Origin: CAVSEK01 sp963726975
GTDB taxonomy: Bacteria; Actinomycetota; Actinomycetes; Mycobacteriales; SCTD01
DNA length: 64,000 nucleotides
Direction: 5' to 3'
Assembly: GCA_963726975.1 (NCBI GenBank)
Contig: CAVSEK010000004.1
Span: 1 to 64,000 of the forward strand
Shown: positions 40,070 through 48,817 of the stretch, one piece after another
Numbering within the stretch: the first letter of the stretch is position 1
How the letters are laid out: every line of letters starts with the position of its first letter
Notes under the pieces: generated by a model
Seen by the model: the letters and a program-made list of their open reading frames with translations, nothing else
Told to the model about the DNA's origin: nothing
Database searches by the model: none
Translations under genes and position numbers: made by a program

Positions 40070-41035
40070 TCAGGGGGTGAGCACGAGCTTGCCGAACAGG
40101 TCCCCCGCAGCCAGGCGCTCGAAGCCCCGGCGCGCGTCCGACAGCGGCAGCACCTCGTCGACGAGCGGCCGCACGCCGGTGGCGCCGCAGAAGGCCAGCA
40201 GCGACTGCAGCTCGCTGCGCGTGCCCATCGTCGAGCCGACGACCCGCAGCTGCAGGAAGAACAGCCGGTTGAGGTCGGCGCTCGGGTCGGCGCCCGACGT
40301 CGCGCCGGAGACGACCAGCGTGCCGCCCGGGCGCAGGGCGCGCATCGAGTGCGCCCACGTCGCCTTGCCCACGGTCTCGATGACCGCGTCGACCTTGCCG
40401 GGCAGGCGGGCGCCGCTGTCGAACGCCTCGTGGGCGCCGATCTCGACGGCGCGGCGCTGCTTGGCCTCGTCGCGGCTGGTCGCCCAGACCACGAACCCGG
40501 CGGCCCGGGCCAGGGTGATCGCCGCCGTCGCGACCCCGCCGCCGGCGCCCTGCACGAGCACCCGGTCACCCGGCTTGAGCCCGCTCTGCGTGAAGAGCAT
40601 GCGGTAGGCGGTGAGCCAGGCCGTCGGCAGGCAGGCCGCCTCCTCGAAGGACAGCTCGGCCGGCTTGGCCACCAGGTTGCGCCGCGGGACGACGACCTGC
40701 TCGGCCAGCGTGCCCTGGTGCACCTCGGACAGGATCGAGCGCTTCGGGTCGAGCGTCTCGTCGCCGTCCCAGTCGGGGTCGCCGACCAGTCCGTGCACGA
40801 CGACCTCGCGGCCGTCGTCGGTGACGCCCGCCGCGTCGCAGCCGAGCACCATGGGCAGCCGGTCCGCCGGCAGCCCGACGCCCTTGAGCGACCACAGGTC
40901 GTGGTGGTTGAGCGACGCGGCCTTGACGGTGACCCGGGCCCAGCCGTCGGGCACCTCGGGGTCGGGGCGGTTCCCGACCTCGAGGCCGGACAGCGGGTCG
41001 TCGGCGGACTGGGACACGCAGGTGGCGGCAAGCAC
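40070..41035 (-). CDS. Medium-chain (quinone-oxidoreductase-like) dehydrogenase
   Basis: NAD(P)H-dependent oxidoreductase of the MDR superfamily. The 321-residue protein has SLNHHDLWSLKGVG at the substrate side, LPMVLGCDAAGVT, and the cofactor loop VQGAGGGVATAAITLARAAG. The structural-zinc Cys cluster of true alcohol dehydrogenases is absent, so it is closer to quinone oxidoreductases. The start GTG 41035 has a TACCGT box six bases before it, suggesting a leaderless message. Substrate unknown. Confidence 0.85.
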   Translation of the reverse strand: MLAATCVSQSADDPLSGLEVGNRPDPEVPDGWARVTVKAASLNHHDLWSLKGVGLPADRLPMVLGCDAAGVTDDGREVVVHGLVGDPDWDGDETLDPKRSILSEVHQGTLAEQVVVPRRNLVAKPAELSFEEAACLPTAWLTAYRMLFTQSGLKPGDRVLVQGAGGGVATAAITLARAAGFVVWATSRDEAKQRRAVEIGAHEAFDSGARLPGKVDAVIETVGKATWAHSMRALRPGGTLVVSGATSGADPSADLNRLFFLQLRVVGSTMGTRSELQSLLAFCGATGVRPLVDEVLPLSDARRGFERLAAGDLFGKLVLTP

Positions 41036-41098
41036 GTCCGCACGGTAGCGAGCGCGGTGCGCGCCGGCCCGACCGGGTCGGGCCCGGCGGCGGCGGGG

Positions 41099-42295
41099 TC
41101 AGCGACGGGCGACCCCGCCGGCCCGCGCCGCGCGGGCGACCGCCTCGGCCACGGCCGGCGCCACGCGCTCGTCGAACGGCGACGGGATGACGCAGTCGGG
41201 CGCGAGGTCGTCGCCCACGACGCCGGCGAGCGCGTCGGCGGCCGCGAGCTTCATCCCCTCGGTGATCCGGCTGGCCCGCACGTCCATCGCGCCGCGGAAG
41301 ACGCCGGGGAAGGCGAGCACGTTGTTGATCTGGTTGGGGAAGTCGCTCCGGCCGGTCGCCACGACCGCGGCGCCCGCGGCGTGCGCCACCTCCGGCAGCA
41401 CCTCCGGCACCGGGTTGGCCATCGCGAAGACGATCGCGCGCGGCGCCATCGCCCGCACCGCCTCGGCCGGCACGGTCCCGCCGGACAGGCCGAGCAGGAC
41501 GTCGGCGCCGGCCAGCGCGTCGACGAAGCTGCCGGTGAGCCCGGCGCGGTTGCTGTCCGCCGCGAAGGAGCGCTTGGACGCGTTGAGGTCCTCGCGGCCC
41601 AGGTGCACGATCCCGCGGCTGTCGGCGACGGCGAGGTCGCCCACGCCCGCCTCCAGCACCATCCGCGACACCGCGATGCCCGCAGCGCCGGCGCCGCTGC
41701 AGACCACGCGCAGGTCCTGCAGCCGCCGGCCGGTGAGGCGGGCGGCGTTCTTGAGCGCGGCGAGGACGACGATGGCGGTGCCGTGCTGGTCGTCGTGGAA
41801 GACCGGGATGTCGAGCCGCTCCTGCAGCCGCCGCTCCACCTCGAAGCAGCGCGGCGCGCTGATGTCCTCCAGGTTGATCCCGCCGAACGCCGGCGCGAGC
41901 CGGACCACGGTCTCCACGAGGTCGTCGACGTCCGTGACGTCCAGGCAGATCGGCACGGCGTCGACCCCGCCGAACTGCTTGAACAGCAGCGCCTTGCCCT
42001 CCATCACCGGCAGCGCCGCCACGGGACCGATGTCGCCCAGGCCGAGCACGGCCGTGCCGTCGGTGACCACCGCGACGGTGTGCGACTTCCAGGTGTAGTC
42101 CCAGGCGAGCTCGGGCTCGGCAGCGATCGCCGTGCAGACCCGGGCGACACCCGGGGTGTACGCGAGGGACAGGTCCTCGCGGTCGCGCAGCGGCACGCGG
42201 GAGACCACCTCGACCTTGCCCCCGCGGTGCAGCGCGAAGACGGGGTCGTCGTCGCGGGCGGTGGTCGCGGTCGGGGCGTCCGCGGGTGAGGTCAC
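41099..42295 (-). CDS. NAD(P)-dependent malic enzyme
   Basis: Decarboxylates malate to pyruvate. The 398-residue protein is the short bacterial type without a phosphotransacetylase domain. Visible motifs are LSLAYTPGVARVC (catalytic Tyr), VMEGKALLFKQFGG (catalytic Lys), the metal-binding INLEDISAPRCFEVE and FHDDQHGTAIV, and the cofactor loop CSGAGAAGIAVSRM. Cofactor preference cannot be told. It is divergent from rmlC. Confidence 0.92.
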   Translation of the reverse strand: MTSPADAPTATTARDDDPVFALHRGGKVEVVSRVPLRDREDLSLAYTPGVARVCTAIAAEPELAWDYTWKSHTVAVVTDGTAVLGLGDIGPVAALPVMEGKALLFKQFGGVDAVPICLDVTDVDDLVETVVRLAPAFGGINLEDISAPRCFEVERRLQERLDIPVFHDDQHGTAIVVLAALKNAARLTGRRLQDLRVVCSGAGAAGIAVSRMVLEAGVGDLAVADSRGIVHLGREDLNASKRSFAADSNRAGLTGSFVDALAGADVLLGLSGGTVPAEAVRAMAPRAIVFAMANPVPEVLPEVAHAAGAAVVATGRSDFPNQINNVLAFPGVFRGAMDVRASRITEGMKLAAADALAGVVGDDLAPDCVIPSPFDERVAPAVAEAVARAARAGGVARR

Positions 42296-42452
42296 GACAG
42301 GCTCCTCGGAGCAGGGCCGGGCAGGGCCGGCGGCGGGCGGTCAGCAGGGGCGCGGCGCTGCGTCCGGGCGTCGCGGTCGACGGGCCGGGGCGGCCGGGCC
42401 GGGGGTCGCCCGGGGCGTCCATCGTCCCACGCTCGGCGGCCGCTCCCCGCCG

Positions 42453-42458
42453 TAGGGT
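42453..42458 (+). promoter_or_regulatory. -10 box of rmlC, leaderless type
   Basis: TAGGGT seven bases before the GTG start of the rmlC-like gene; the transcript probably begins at the start codon. Confidence 0.55.
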
Positions 42459-42465
42459 GCCGGGC

Positions 42466-43101
42466 GTGCAGGTCGAGCAGCTCGCGGTCCCGGACGCGTT
42501 CCTGCTGACCCCGGCCGTGCACGCCGACGGCCGCGGCACCTTCCGCGAGCAGTACCGCGCCGACGCCCTGCGGGAGGTGCTCGGGCACGTGCCGCAGGTG
42601 GCGCAGGTCAACGCCAGCACCTCCCGGCGCGGCGTGCTGCGCGGCCTGCACTTCGCCGACGTCGGTCCCGGCCAGGCCAAGTACGTCTGGTGCGCCCGCG
42701 GGGCGGTGCTCGACGTGGCGGTCGACCTGCGCACCGGGTCGCCGGCGTACGGCCGGAGCGCGGCGGTGCGGCTCGACGACGAGACGGGCTGCGCCGTCTA
42801 CCTGGCCGAGGGCCTGGGGCACGCGTTCCTCGCGCTCACCGACGAGGCCGTCGTGCACTACCTGTGCAGCACGCCGTACGACCCGGGCGCCGAGCACACC
42901 GTGGACCCGCGCGACCCGGCGCTCGCGCTGCCCTGGCCGCGGGACGTGCCGCCGGTGCTGTCCGAGCGGGACGCCGCCGCGCCCCCGCTCGCGCAGGCCG
43001 AGCAGGCCGGGCTGCTCCCCACGTACGCCGCCTGCCAGCAGCGCTACGCCGACCTCCGGGCGGCCGACCGCCGCAGCGCCGCGGGCGGCAGCGGCCAGTA
43101 G
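42466..43101 (+). CDS. rmlC: dTDP-4-dehydrorhamnose 3,5-epimerase
   Basis: Epimerises the dTDP-rhamnose precursor. The 211-residue protein has the cupin core with the base His in VLRGLHFADVGPGQAKYVWC, the Tyr in VHYLCSTPYDPGAEHTVD and EGLGHAFLAL. The start is GTG 42466 behind a leaderless -10 box. No rmlA, rmlB or rmlD is in the window, so this is an orphan copy. Its last 58 bases overlap the sodX gene on the other strand. Confidence 0.9.
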   Translation: MQVEQLAVPDAFLLTPAVHADGRGTFREQYRADALREVLGHVPQVAQVNASTSRRGVLRGLHFADVGPGQAKYVWCARGAVLDVAVDLRTGSPAYGRSAAVRLDDETGCAVYLAEGLGHAFLALTDEAVVHYLCSTPYDPGAEHTVDPRDPALALPWPRDVPPVLSERDAAAPPLAQAEQAGLLPTYAACQQRYADLRAADRRSAAGGSGQ

Positions 43102-43436
43102 CGCGCGACGGCGACCGCGAGCACCTCCCCCGGGCCGGACAGCGCGCCCGGCGCGCCCGCGTCGTCCGAGGCCAGCTCCCAGTCGGTCGTCGCCGGACCG
43201 CTGCCGAGCGGCGTGACCGCGCGCTTCACCACGAGCAGCCCCGGCCGCCCGACGGGCCGGGCCACGACGACGTCGCCCGGCCGCACCGTCGCCCCCGGAC
43301 GCACCAGCAGCGCGTCGCCGTCGCGCAGGCCCGGCTCCATCGACGCCCCGCGCACGAGGACCGCGGCGTACGGACCGCCGGGCAGCAGACGGGTCCAGCG
43401 CGGCGCGGCGAGGGGCACACCCGCAGTGTCCGGCAC
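43044..43436 (-). CDS. sodX: Ni-SOD maturation protease (signal-peptidase-like)
   Basis: Serine/lysine protease expected to remove the N-terminal propeptide of nickel superoxide dismutase so that His1 can bind nickel. The Ser is in VRGASMEPGLRDGDALLV and the Lys in LLVVKRAVTP, the dyad of the S24/S26 type. It is divergent from sodN. The start is uncertain: GTG 43436 (130 residues) or GTG 43418. The longer frame from 43529 would overlap sodN and is rejected. Confidence 0.88.
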   Translation of the reverse strand: MPDTAGVPLAAPRWTRLLPGGPYAAVLVRGASMEPGLRDGDALLVRPGATVRPGDVVVARPVGRPGLLVVKRAVTPLGSGPATTDWELASDDAGAPGALSGPGEVLAVAVARYWPLPPAALRRSAARRSA

Positions 43437-43497
43437 GTGATCCACCGGCCGCAGCGGGCATAGGGACACCGACCACCCGTCGACGAGAGGACCCTCC

Positions 43498-43938
43498 GTG
43501 CTCCTGTCCCGCCTCTTCACCCCGTCCACCGTCGTGTCCGCGCACTGCGACCTGCCCTGCGGCGTCTACGACCCCGCGCAGGCCCGCATCGAGGCCCAGT
43601 CGGTCAAGGCGATGCAGACCAAGTACCAGGCCAACGAGGACCCGGTCTTCCGCACCCGCGCCATCACGATCATCGGCGAGCGGGCAGACCTGGCCAAGCA
43701 CCACCTGGCCGTGCTCTGGCACGACTACTTCAAGCCCGAGCACTTCGAGAAGCACCCGCAGCTGCACGACCTGTTCAACAAGACCATCAAGGCCGCCAGC
43801 GGCACCGGCGCCAAGCAGAGCACCGACCCGGCGAGCGGCCAGGCGCTGCTCGACGGCATCGACGAGATCGCCTCGGTCTTCTGGGAGACCAAGGGCAAGG
43901 AGTACACCAAGCCCCAGTCGGCCGACCAGGCCGCCTGA
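43498..43938 (+). CDS. sodN: Nickel superoxide dismutase precursor
   Basis: Removes superoxide in the cytoplasm using nickel. The 146-residue precursor has a 15-residue leader (MLLSRLFTPSTVVSA), then the nickel hook HCDLPCGVYDPAQAR with His1, Cys2 and Cys6. Start GTG 43498 with GAGAGG upstream. It forms the usual pair with sodX. I see no TTGCAA-type Nur box in the 61-bp spacer. Confidence 0.97.
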   Translation: MLLSRLFTPSTVVSAHCDLPCGVYDPAQARIEAQSVKAMQTKYQANEDPVFRTRAITIIGERADLAKHHLAVLWHDYFKPEHFEKHPQLHDLFNKTIKAASGTGAKQSTDPASGQALLDGIDEIASVFWETKGKEYTKPQSADQAA

Positions 43939-43951
43939 GCCTCGCGACGCA

Positions 43952-43987
43952 CCGACGGCCCGGCCCCGCGAGGGGCCGGGCCGTCGG
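43952..43987 (+). terminator. Terminator hairpin after sodN
   Basis: Perfect sixteen-base stem with a GCGA loop (43952-43967 with 43972-43987), 14 bases after the sodN stop. No T-run. Confidence 0.8.
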
Positions 43988-44016
43988 CGTCCCGCGGCCC
44001 CTGCTTGGCTGCAGCC

Positions 44017-44604
44017 ATGGGAGACCTCCTGCTCGTGCGGCACGGCCAGACCGAGTGGTCCCGCACGCACAAGCACACCGGCCGCACCGACGTCCCGCTC
44101 ACGGCGTACGGCGAGCGCCAGGCCGCCGCGCTCGCCCCTCTCCTCGCCGCCCGCTCTCTCGCCGCGGTCTGGTCCTCGCCGCTGCAGCGGGCCTGGCGCA
44201 CCGCCGAGCTCGCCGGCCTGTCGCCCGAGCCCGACGAGGACCTGCTCGAGTGGGACAACGGGGAGTACGAGGGCCGCACCACCGCCGAGATCCGCGAGGA
44301 CCGGCCCGGCTGGTGGCTGTGGTCGGACGGGGCGCCGGGCGGCGAGGACGCCGCGGCCGTCCAGGTGCGCTGCGAGCGCACCGTCGGGCGCGTGGTGCCG
44401 GCGCTCGAGCGGGGCGACGTCGCGCTGTTCGGGCACGGCCACTCGCTGCGGGCGCTCGCCGCCGTGTGGGTCGGCCTGACCGCCGTCGAGGGCGGCATCT
44501 TCACCCAGGACCCGGCGTCGCTGTCGGTGCTGGGCTGGTACCGCGGCCACCGGGTCGTCCAGAGCTGGAACGACGTGGGCGCGCACCCTGCCGAGGACGC
44601 GTGA
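44017..44604 (+). CDS. Histidine phosphatase family protein
   Basis: Phosphoglycerate-mutase-like phosphatase. The 195-residue protein has the phospho-His motif LLVRHGQTEWSRTHKHTGRTDVPL, the acid in LLEWDNGEYEGRTTAEI and the second His in LFGHGHSLRALAAVWVG. I prefer ATG 44017 (MGDLLLVRHG). An upstream TTG at 44005 is possible. Its stop overlaps the next gene as GTGA. Substrate unknown. Confidence 0.9.
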   Translation: MGDLLLVRHGQTEWSRTHKHTGRTDVPLTAYGERQAAALAPLLAARSLAAVWSSPLQRAWRTAELAGLSPEPDEDLLEWDNGEYEGRTTAEIREDRPGWWLWSDGAPGGEDAAAVQVRCERTVGRVVPALERGDVALFGHGHSLRALAAVWVGLTAVEGGIFTQDPASLSVLGWYRGHRVVQSWNDVGAHPAEDA

Positions 44605-45071
44605 TCCGCCCGGCGGTGCCCGCCGACGTGCCCGTGCTGCTCGAGCTCGTGCACGAGCTGGCGGCGTACGAGCGCGAGCCCGACGCGGTGGAGGCCACCG
44701 AGGACGACCTGGCGAGGGCGCTGTTCGTCGACGGCAGCGCCTCGGCGCACGTCGCGGTCGACGCCGGCGGCGCGGTCGTCGGCTTCGCGCTCTGGTACCC
44801 GACGTTCTCGACGTGGACGGGCCGGCAGGGGCTGTGGCTGGAGGACCTGTTCGTGCGCCCGGTCGCGCGCGGCGCCGGGCACGGCCGCGCGCTCCTGCAG
44901 GCGCTGGCGGGGGTGTGCGTCGAGCGGGGGTGGCCGCGGTTCGAGTGGTGGGTGCTCGACTGGAACGCGCCGGCGATCGGCTTCTACACCGCGCTCGGCG
45001 CCGTCGCGGAGTCCGACTGGACGACCTACCGCGTCTCGGGCGACGCGCTCCGGGCGCTGGCCGACGGCTGA
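44601..45071 (+). CDS. GNAT family N-acetyltransferase
   Basis: A 156-residue acetyltransferase close to the diamine/polyamine acetyltransferase subgroup. It shows IRPAVPADVPVLLELVHELAAYE, LEDLFVRPVARGAGHGRALLQAL (the acetyl-CoA loop) and WWVLDWNAPAIGFYTALGAV. The start GTG 44601 overlaps the phosphatase stop. Substrate not certain. Confidence 0.88.
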   Translation: MIRPAVPADVPVLLELVHELAAYEREPDAVEATEDDLARALFVDGSASAHVAVDAGGAVVGFALWYPTFSTWTGRQGLWLEDLFVRPVARGAGHGRALLQALAGVCVERGWPRFEWWVLDWNAPAIGFYTALGAVAESDWTTYRVSGDALRALADG

Positions 45072-45105
45072 GCGCTCGGCCCGGGCCCGGCCTGCCCGGC
45101 ACCGC

Positions 45106-46806
45106 TCAGCGCAGCGGGAACGGGGCCCGGACGACGAGCTCGACGTTGCGGTCCTCGACCGAGCCGCGCCGGGCGCCGGGCGTCTCCTGCCAGTCGTTCG
45201 CGGCCAGCTCGCGCGCCAGCGAGGCCAGCCGGCGCGGGTCGGCCGTGCTCCCGCCGTACGACAGGGGCGCAGCGGCGTCCAGGACGGTGCCGAAGACCGA
45301 CAGCGTGCCGTCGCCGTTGTCGGCCAGCTCGACGAGCCGCGCGCAGCTCGGGAAGTCGACGTGCGAGGCGGTGCTGACCTCCCAGAAGCCGCCGCCGGTG
45401 GCGCGCCGGTGCGCGGTGACGCGGTGGACGTGCGTGTGCCCGTCGACCCACAGGACCACGGCCGGCCGGGCCAGCAGCGCGGCCACCACGTCGCTGCCGA
45501 GCACCCGCGGCTGCGGGTCGTCGACCGAGACCAGCGGGTTGTCCATCGTGGCGCTCGTGTGGTGGCTGAACACGACGACGGTCCGGCGCTGCCGCGTCGC
45601 GCGCGCCAGCTCGGCCTGCAGCCAGGCGAACTGCGCCGCGTCCAGCGAGCCGTCCGACTCGCCGTGGGGGTTGACGGTGTCGAGCACGATCCCGCGCACC
45701 CGCGGCGTGGGGTCGAAGACGTAGTGGGCGGTGCCGGTCGACAGGTTCTGCGAGGTGTAGCCGTGGCCGAGCGGGCGGCCGCCGGTGCGGAAGTGCTCGG
45801 CGACGGTCTCGGCGCGGGTGAGCACCCGCCGCTCCGGGTCGGGCGTCACCGGCCGGCCGGGTGCGGCCAGGACCGCGGCCACCGCCTCGGCGTCCCCGCG
45901 GGCGAGGTCGTCCGGGCTGACCCCCGCCGGCAGCGACGTCACCTTGACCGGCCCGACGGCCAGCTGCCCGAGCGGCAGGCTGCGGGGGAAGTTGCCCTGG
46001 ACGAGCCCGTCGTGGTTGCCGAAGCAGGTGTACCAGGGGATCGACAGCCCGCGGGCGGGAAAGGCCCGGGTCGCCGCGGCGAGCAGCCCGCGCACGACCG
46101 GGAAGCCGTAGCGGGTGCGGGCCTGGTCGTCGGGGTGGCCCGCCGGCGCGCCCTCGGGGTGCCAGTAGTGCGGGTCGTAGGTGAGCGGGTCCCCGTCCGC
46201 GACGCCCTCGAAGCGGGCCGGGTCGCCCGAGCCCGGGTGCACCCGCCCGCCGTCGAGCACCGCCATCTGCCAGCGCAGCTCGTTGCGCTGGCCGTTGTCG
46301 GTGTTGTCGCCGGTGCAGACCGCGAAGTCCAGCCGGCGCCCCGACGCCGGGCCCCGTCCGACCTGCTCGACGGCCTGCACGACCCGGTCCGCGACCTGCG
46401 CGGTGAGCAGCTCCTGAGGGCGGTAGGCCGCGCCGAAGGGCAGGGCCGAGCCGGGCCCGTCGTCGTACCGGTCGAGGTACTCCACCCGGGCCGGCGACTG
46501 CACGTCGACGACGTGCACGTCGGTGAGGTGCGCGAAGGCCAGCAGCCCGGTCCGCCGGGCCCGCCTCCCGGCCCGCGCCCGCACCCCCAGGTCCTCGCGC
46601 ACCTGGTGCGGCTCCCCCGGGCCGCTCACCAGGCGGCGGTAGCCCTGGGCGTTGACCGCCGGGCCCGGCACGACGGTGCTGTCGAGCGTCGTGCCCTCGA
46701 CCGCCGGCGCCTGGCCGGTCGCCGGCGCGGCGAGCGCCTCGCGCAGCGGGAGGGCGAGGCCGGCGAGCGCCGCGGCCCCCAGCACGGTCCTGCGGGTGGG
46801 CTCCAC
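45106..46806 (-). CDS. Exported metallophosphoesterase (TIGR03767 type)
   Basis: Predicted Tat-exported calcineurin-like phosphoesterase of 566 residues. The N-terminus VEPTRRTVLGAAALAGLALP resembles a twin-arginine signal. Metal ligands are visible in AHLTDVHVVD, CTGDNTDNGQRNEL, CFGNHDGLVQGN, FSHHTSATMD and VDGHTHVHRV. I chose GTG 46806 with GGAGG six bases before it; the longer frame to 47133 would cover the divergent anti-sigma gene. Substrate unknown. Confidence 0.87.
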   Translation of the reverse strand: MEPTRRTVLGAAALAGLALPLREALAAPATGQAPAVEGTTLDSTVVPGPAVNAQGYRRLVSGPGEPHQVREDLGVRARAGRRARRTGLLAFAHLTDVHVVDVQSPARVEYLDRYDDGPGSALPFGAAYRPQELLTAQVADRVVQAVEQVGRGPASGRRLDFAVCTGDNTDNGQRNELRWQMAVLDGGRVHPGSGDPARFEGVADGDPLTYDPHYWHPEGAPAGHPDDQARTRYGFPVVRGLLAAATRAFPARGLSIPWYTCFGNHDGLVQGNFPRSLPLGQLAVGPVKVTSLPAGVSPDDLARGDAEAVAAVLAAPGRPVTPDPERRVLTRAETVAEHFRTGGRPLGHGYTSQNLSTGTAHYVFDPTPRVRGIVLDTVNPHGESDGSLDAAQFAWLQAELARATRQRRTVVVFSHHTSATMDNPLVSVDDPQPRVLGSDVVAALLARPAVVLWVDGHTHVHRVTAHRRATGGGFWEVSTASHVDFPSCARLVELADNGDGTLSVFGTVLDAAAPLSYGGSTADPRRLASLARELAANDWQETPGARRGSVEDRNVELVVRAPFPLR

Positions 46807-47000
46807 GCGCGCCTCCGGGATGCGTCGGACGGGCGGGCGCCGTACGGTCGTCGGCGCGGGCCCGCCGGACAGGCTCCCACGCCGGAGCGCGTCGCGCGCC
46901 CCGCGCGGCGGGGACGAGCCGGGCAGGTGCCGGGACCAGACACACATAGGATCGTCGTCGTGGCGCGCCGCCTCCTGCGGACGCCGGCGGGAGGAGCAGG

Positions 47001-47435
47001 GTGGAGCAGACCGGGACCGCACCGGCGGGCAGTGCCCTGTCGGGGGCGACGCGCGACGTGGTGACGCTGCGGCTGCCGGCCGCCGGCGCCTACCTGTCGG
47101 TGCTGCGCACCGCCACCGCGAGCCTCGCCTCACGGCTCGACTTCACCATCGACGACATCGAGGACCTGCGGATCGCGGTCGACGAGGCCTGCGCGATGCT
47201 CCTCGTGCAGACGGTGCCCGGCGCCGACCTCGAGTGCTCGTTCGAGCTCACCGAGGACGCGATCAGCGTCGCCGTGACCGTGCCGACGCTCGACGGCGAG
47301 CAGCCGTCGCGCGACACCTTCGCCTGGACGGTGCTCACGGCGCTCGCCGGGGAGGTCGACAGCGCGGTCGACGCCGACCGTCGCGTCACCCTCTCGCTGC
47401 GCAAGACGCGCGGCGCCTACGGCGACGCGCCGTGA
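47001..47435 (+). CDS. RsbW-like anti-sigma factor (GHKL ATPase fold)
   Basis: A 144-residue serine-kinase-type regulator that likely binds the SigF-type sigma factor encoded next to it. It has the fold's N-box DIEDLRIAVDEACAMLLVQ and a Leu-rich N-terminal strand. The glycine-rich G-boxes are poor, so kinase activity is doubtful. GGAGGAGCAGG precedes GTG 47001. Its stop overlaps the sigma gene start as GTGA. A candidate -10 TAGGAT lies near 46947. Confidence 0.85.
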   Translation: MEQTGTAPAGSALSGATRDVVTLRLPAAGAYLSVLRTATASLASRLDFTIDDIEDLRIAVDEACAMLLVQTVPGADLECSFELTEDAISVAVTVPTLDGEQPSRDTFAWTVLTALAGEVDSAVDADRRVTLSLRKTRGAYGDAP

Positions 47436-48307
47436 CGGACGCCTCCGCCGAGACCGTCGTCGCCGAGGTGCCGGCGCAGGAGGCGCCCGAGCGCGCTCCC
47501 GCGGCCGTCGAGCCCGACCCGCCCGCGCTGTCGCGCAGCGACAAGACCGCGCAGGACCGGGCCCACGCCCGGGCCCTGTTCGCCCAGCTCGCCGAGCTGC
47601 CCGACGACGACCCCCGGCGGGCCCGGCTGCGCGACGAGCTCGTCGAGCAGCACCTGCCGCTCGTGGAGTACCTGGCCCGTCGCTTCCGCAACCGCGGCGA
47701 GCCGCTCGACGACCTCGTGCAGGTCGCCACCATCGGCCTCATCAAGAGCGTCGACCGCTTCGACCTCGAGCGCGGGGTCGAGTTCTCCACCTACGCCACC
47801 CCGACCATCGTCGGCGAGGTCAAGCGGCACTTCCGCGACAAGGGCTGGGCGATCCGGGTGCCGCGGCGCCTGCAGGAGCTCAAGCTCAGCCTCACCAAGG
47901 CGACCAGCGAGCTGTCCCAGAAGAACGGACGGTCGCCGACGGTCGCCGAGCTCGCCGGCCACCTGGGGCTCACCGAGGAGGAGATCCTCGAGGGCCTGGA
48001 GTCGGCCAACGCCTACTCCGCCGTCAGCCTGGACGCGCCCGACGGCGGCGACGACGACTCGCCGTCGGTGTCGGACTCGCTCGGGATCACCGACGACGCG
48101 CTCGAGGGCGTGGAGTACCGCGAGTCGCTCAAGCCGCTGCTCGAGCAGCTGCCCGCGCGGGAGAAGAAGATCCTGCTGCTGCGCTTCTTCGGCGGCATGA
48201 CGCAGAGCCAGATCGCCGGCGAGCTCGGCATCAGCCAGATGCACGTCTCCCGGCTGCTGGCCCGCACGCTGGCGCAGCTGCGCGAGGGCCTGCTCGCCGA
48301 CGACTGA
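47432..48307 (+). CDS. sigF: RNA polymerase sigma factor, SigB/SigF/SigG family
   Basis: General-stress or development sigma factor of 291 residues. Region 2 reads DDLVQVATIGLIKSVDRFDLERG then VEFSTYATPTIVGEVKRHFRDKGW; region 3 reads VPRRLQELKLSLTKATSELSQK; and region 4 reads LPAREKKILLLRFFGGMTQSQIA with GISQMHVSRLLAR as the recognition helix. The first 35 residues are disordered. The pair with an RsbW-like gene is the usual control module; no anti-anti-sigma gene is next to it. Confidence 0.93.
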   Translation: MTDASAETVVAEVPAQEAPERAPAAVEPDPPALSRSDKTAQDRAHARALFAQLAELPDDDPRRARLRDELVEQHLPLVEYLARRFRNRGEPLDDLVQVATIGLIKSVDRFDLERGVEFSTYATPTIVGEVKRHFRDKGWAIRVPRRLQELKLSLTKATSELSQKNGRSPTVAELAGHLGLTEEEILEGLESANAYSAVSLDAPDGGDDDSPSVSDSLGITDDALEGVEYRESLKPLLEQLPAREKKILLLRFFGGMTQSQIAGELGISQMHVSRLLARTLAQLREGLLADD

Positions 48308-48316
48308 GGCGCCGGG

Positions 48317-48784
48317 TCAGGCCGCGCCGCGGAAGACGTCGCGGCTGGCCCGCGAGGCGAGCAGGGCGAGCACCGCGACCGCAGCGAGGGCCAGCGGCAG
48401 GCCGACGCCGAGCACACCGCCCTGCAGCAGCCCGACGGCGACGACGAGCAGCAGGACCTGCGCCAGCACGGTGGGCGCGAGCGCCCAGGGGCGCACCAGC
48501 GCCAGCCCGCGCCCGGCCGCTACGAGTCCTGCGCCGGCCACGGCCGCGAAGAGCCCGGCCAGCACGGTGGCGGTGCGGTCCTCCGGCGAGCCGACGACCC
48601 CGCTGATCGCGTAGCCGACGCCGAGCACCGCGAGCGCCGTGCCCTCGACGGCCACGAGCACGGCCGCCCGGCGCAGCGCCGCGGGCTGCGCGCTGCCGGG
48701 GGGCTGCGGACGCCGCGGCCGGGCCCGGGGACCGCTGCCCGACGGGGATGCGGGCTCGGGGTCGCGGCGGGGCTCGGCGTCCAC
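48317..48784 (-). CDS. Hypothetical four-helix membrane protein
   Basis: The 155 residues have a basic, Pro-rich N-terminus (about 35) and four membrane helices. No family recognised. The start is GTG 48784, with a TAGCCT box seven bases before it (leaderless). It is divergent from the kinase at 48818, and the two -10 boxes lie eight bases apart. Confidence 0.65.
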   Translation of the reverse strand: MDAEPRRDPEPASPSGSGPRARPRRPQPPGSAQPAALRRAAVLVAVEGTALAVLGVGYAISGVVGSPEDRTATVLAGLFAAVAGAGLVAAGRGLALVRPWALAPTVLAQVLLLVVAVGLLQGGVLGVGLPLALAAVAVLALLASRASRDVFRGAA

Positions 48785-48805
48785 GGGCGGAAGGCTAGCC
48801 GCCGC

Positions 48806-48811
48806 TACGCT
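48806..48811 (+). promoter_or_regulatory. -10 box of the diacylglycerol kinase-like gene, leaderless type
   Basis: TACGCT six bases before the ATG at 48818. The divergent gene has its own box at 48792-48797 (minus strand). Confidence 0.55.
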
Positions 48812-48817
48812 CGAGCG

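Noticed and set aside
43044..43529. sodX starting at ATG 43529
   Set aside because: This would overlap the start and ribosome site of divergent sodN; shorter starts at 43436 or 43418 keep the dyad and leave room for promoters.
45106..47133. Metallophosphoesterase starting at 47133
   Set aside because: The extra 109 residues lie over the divergent anti-sigma gene and have no family match; GTG 46806 has a good ribosome site and begins the Tat-like signal.
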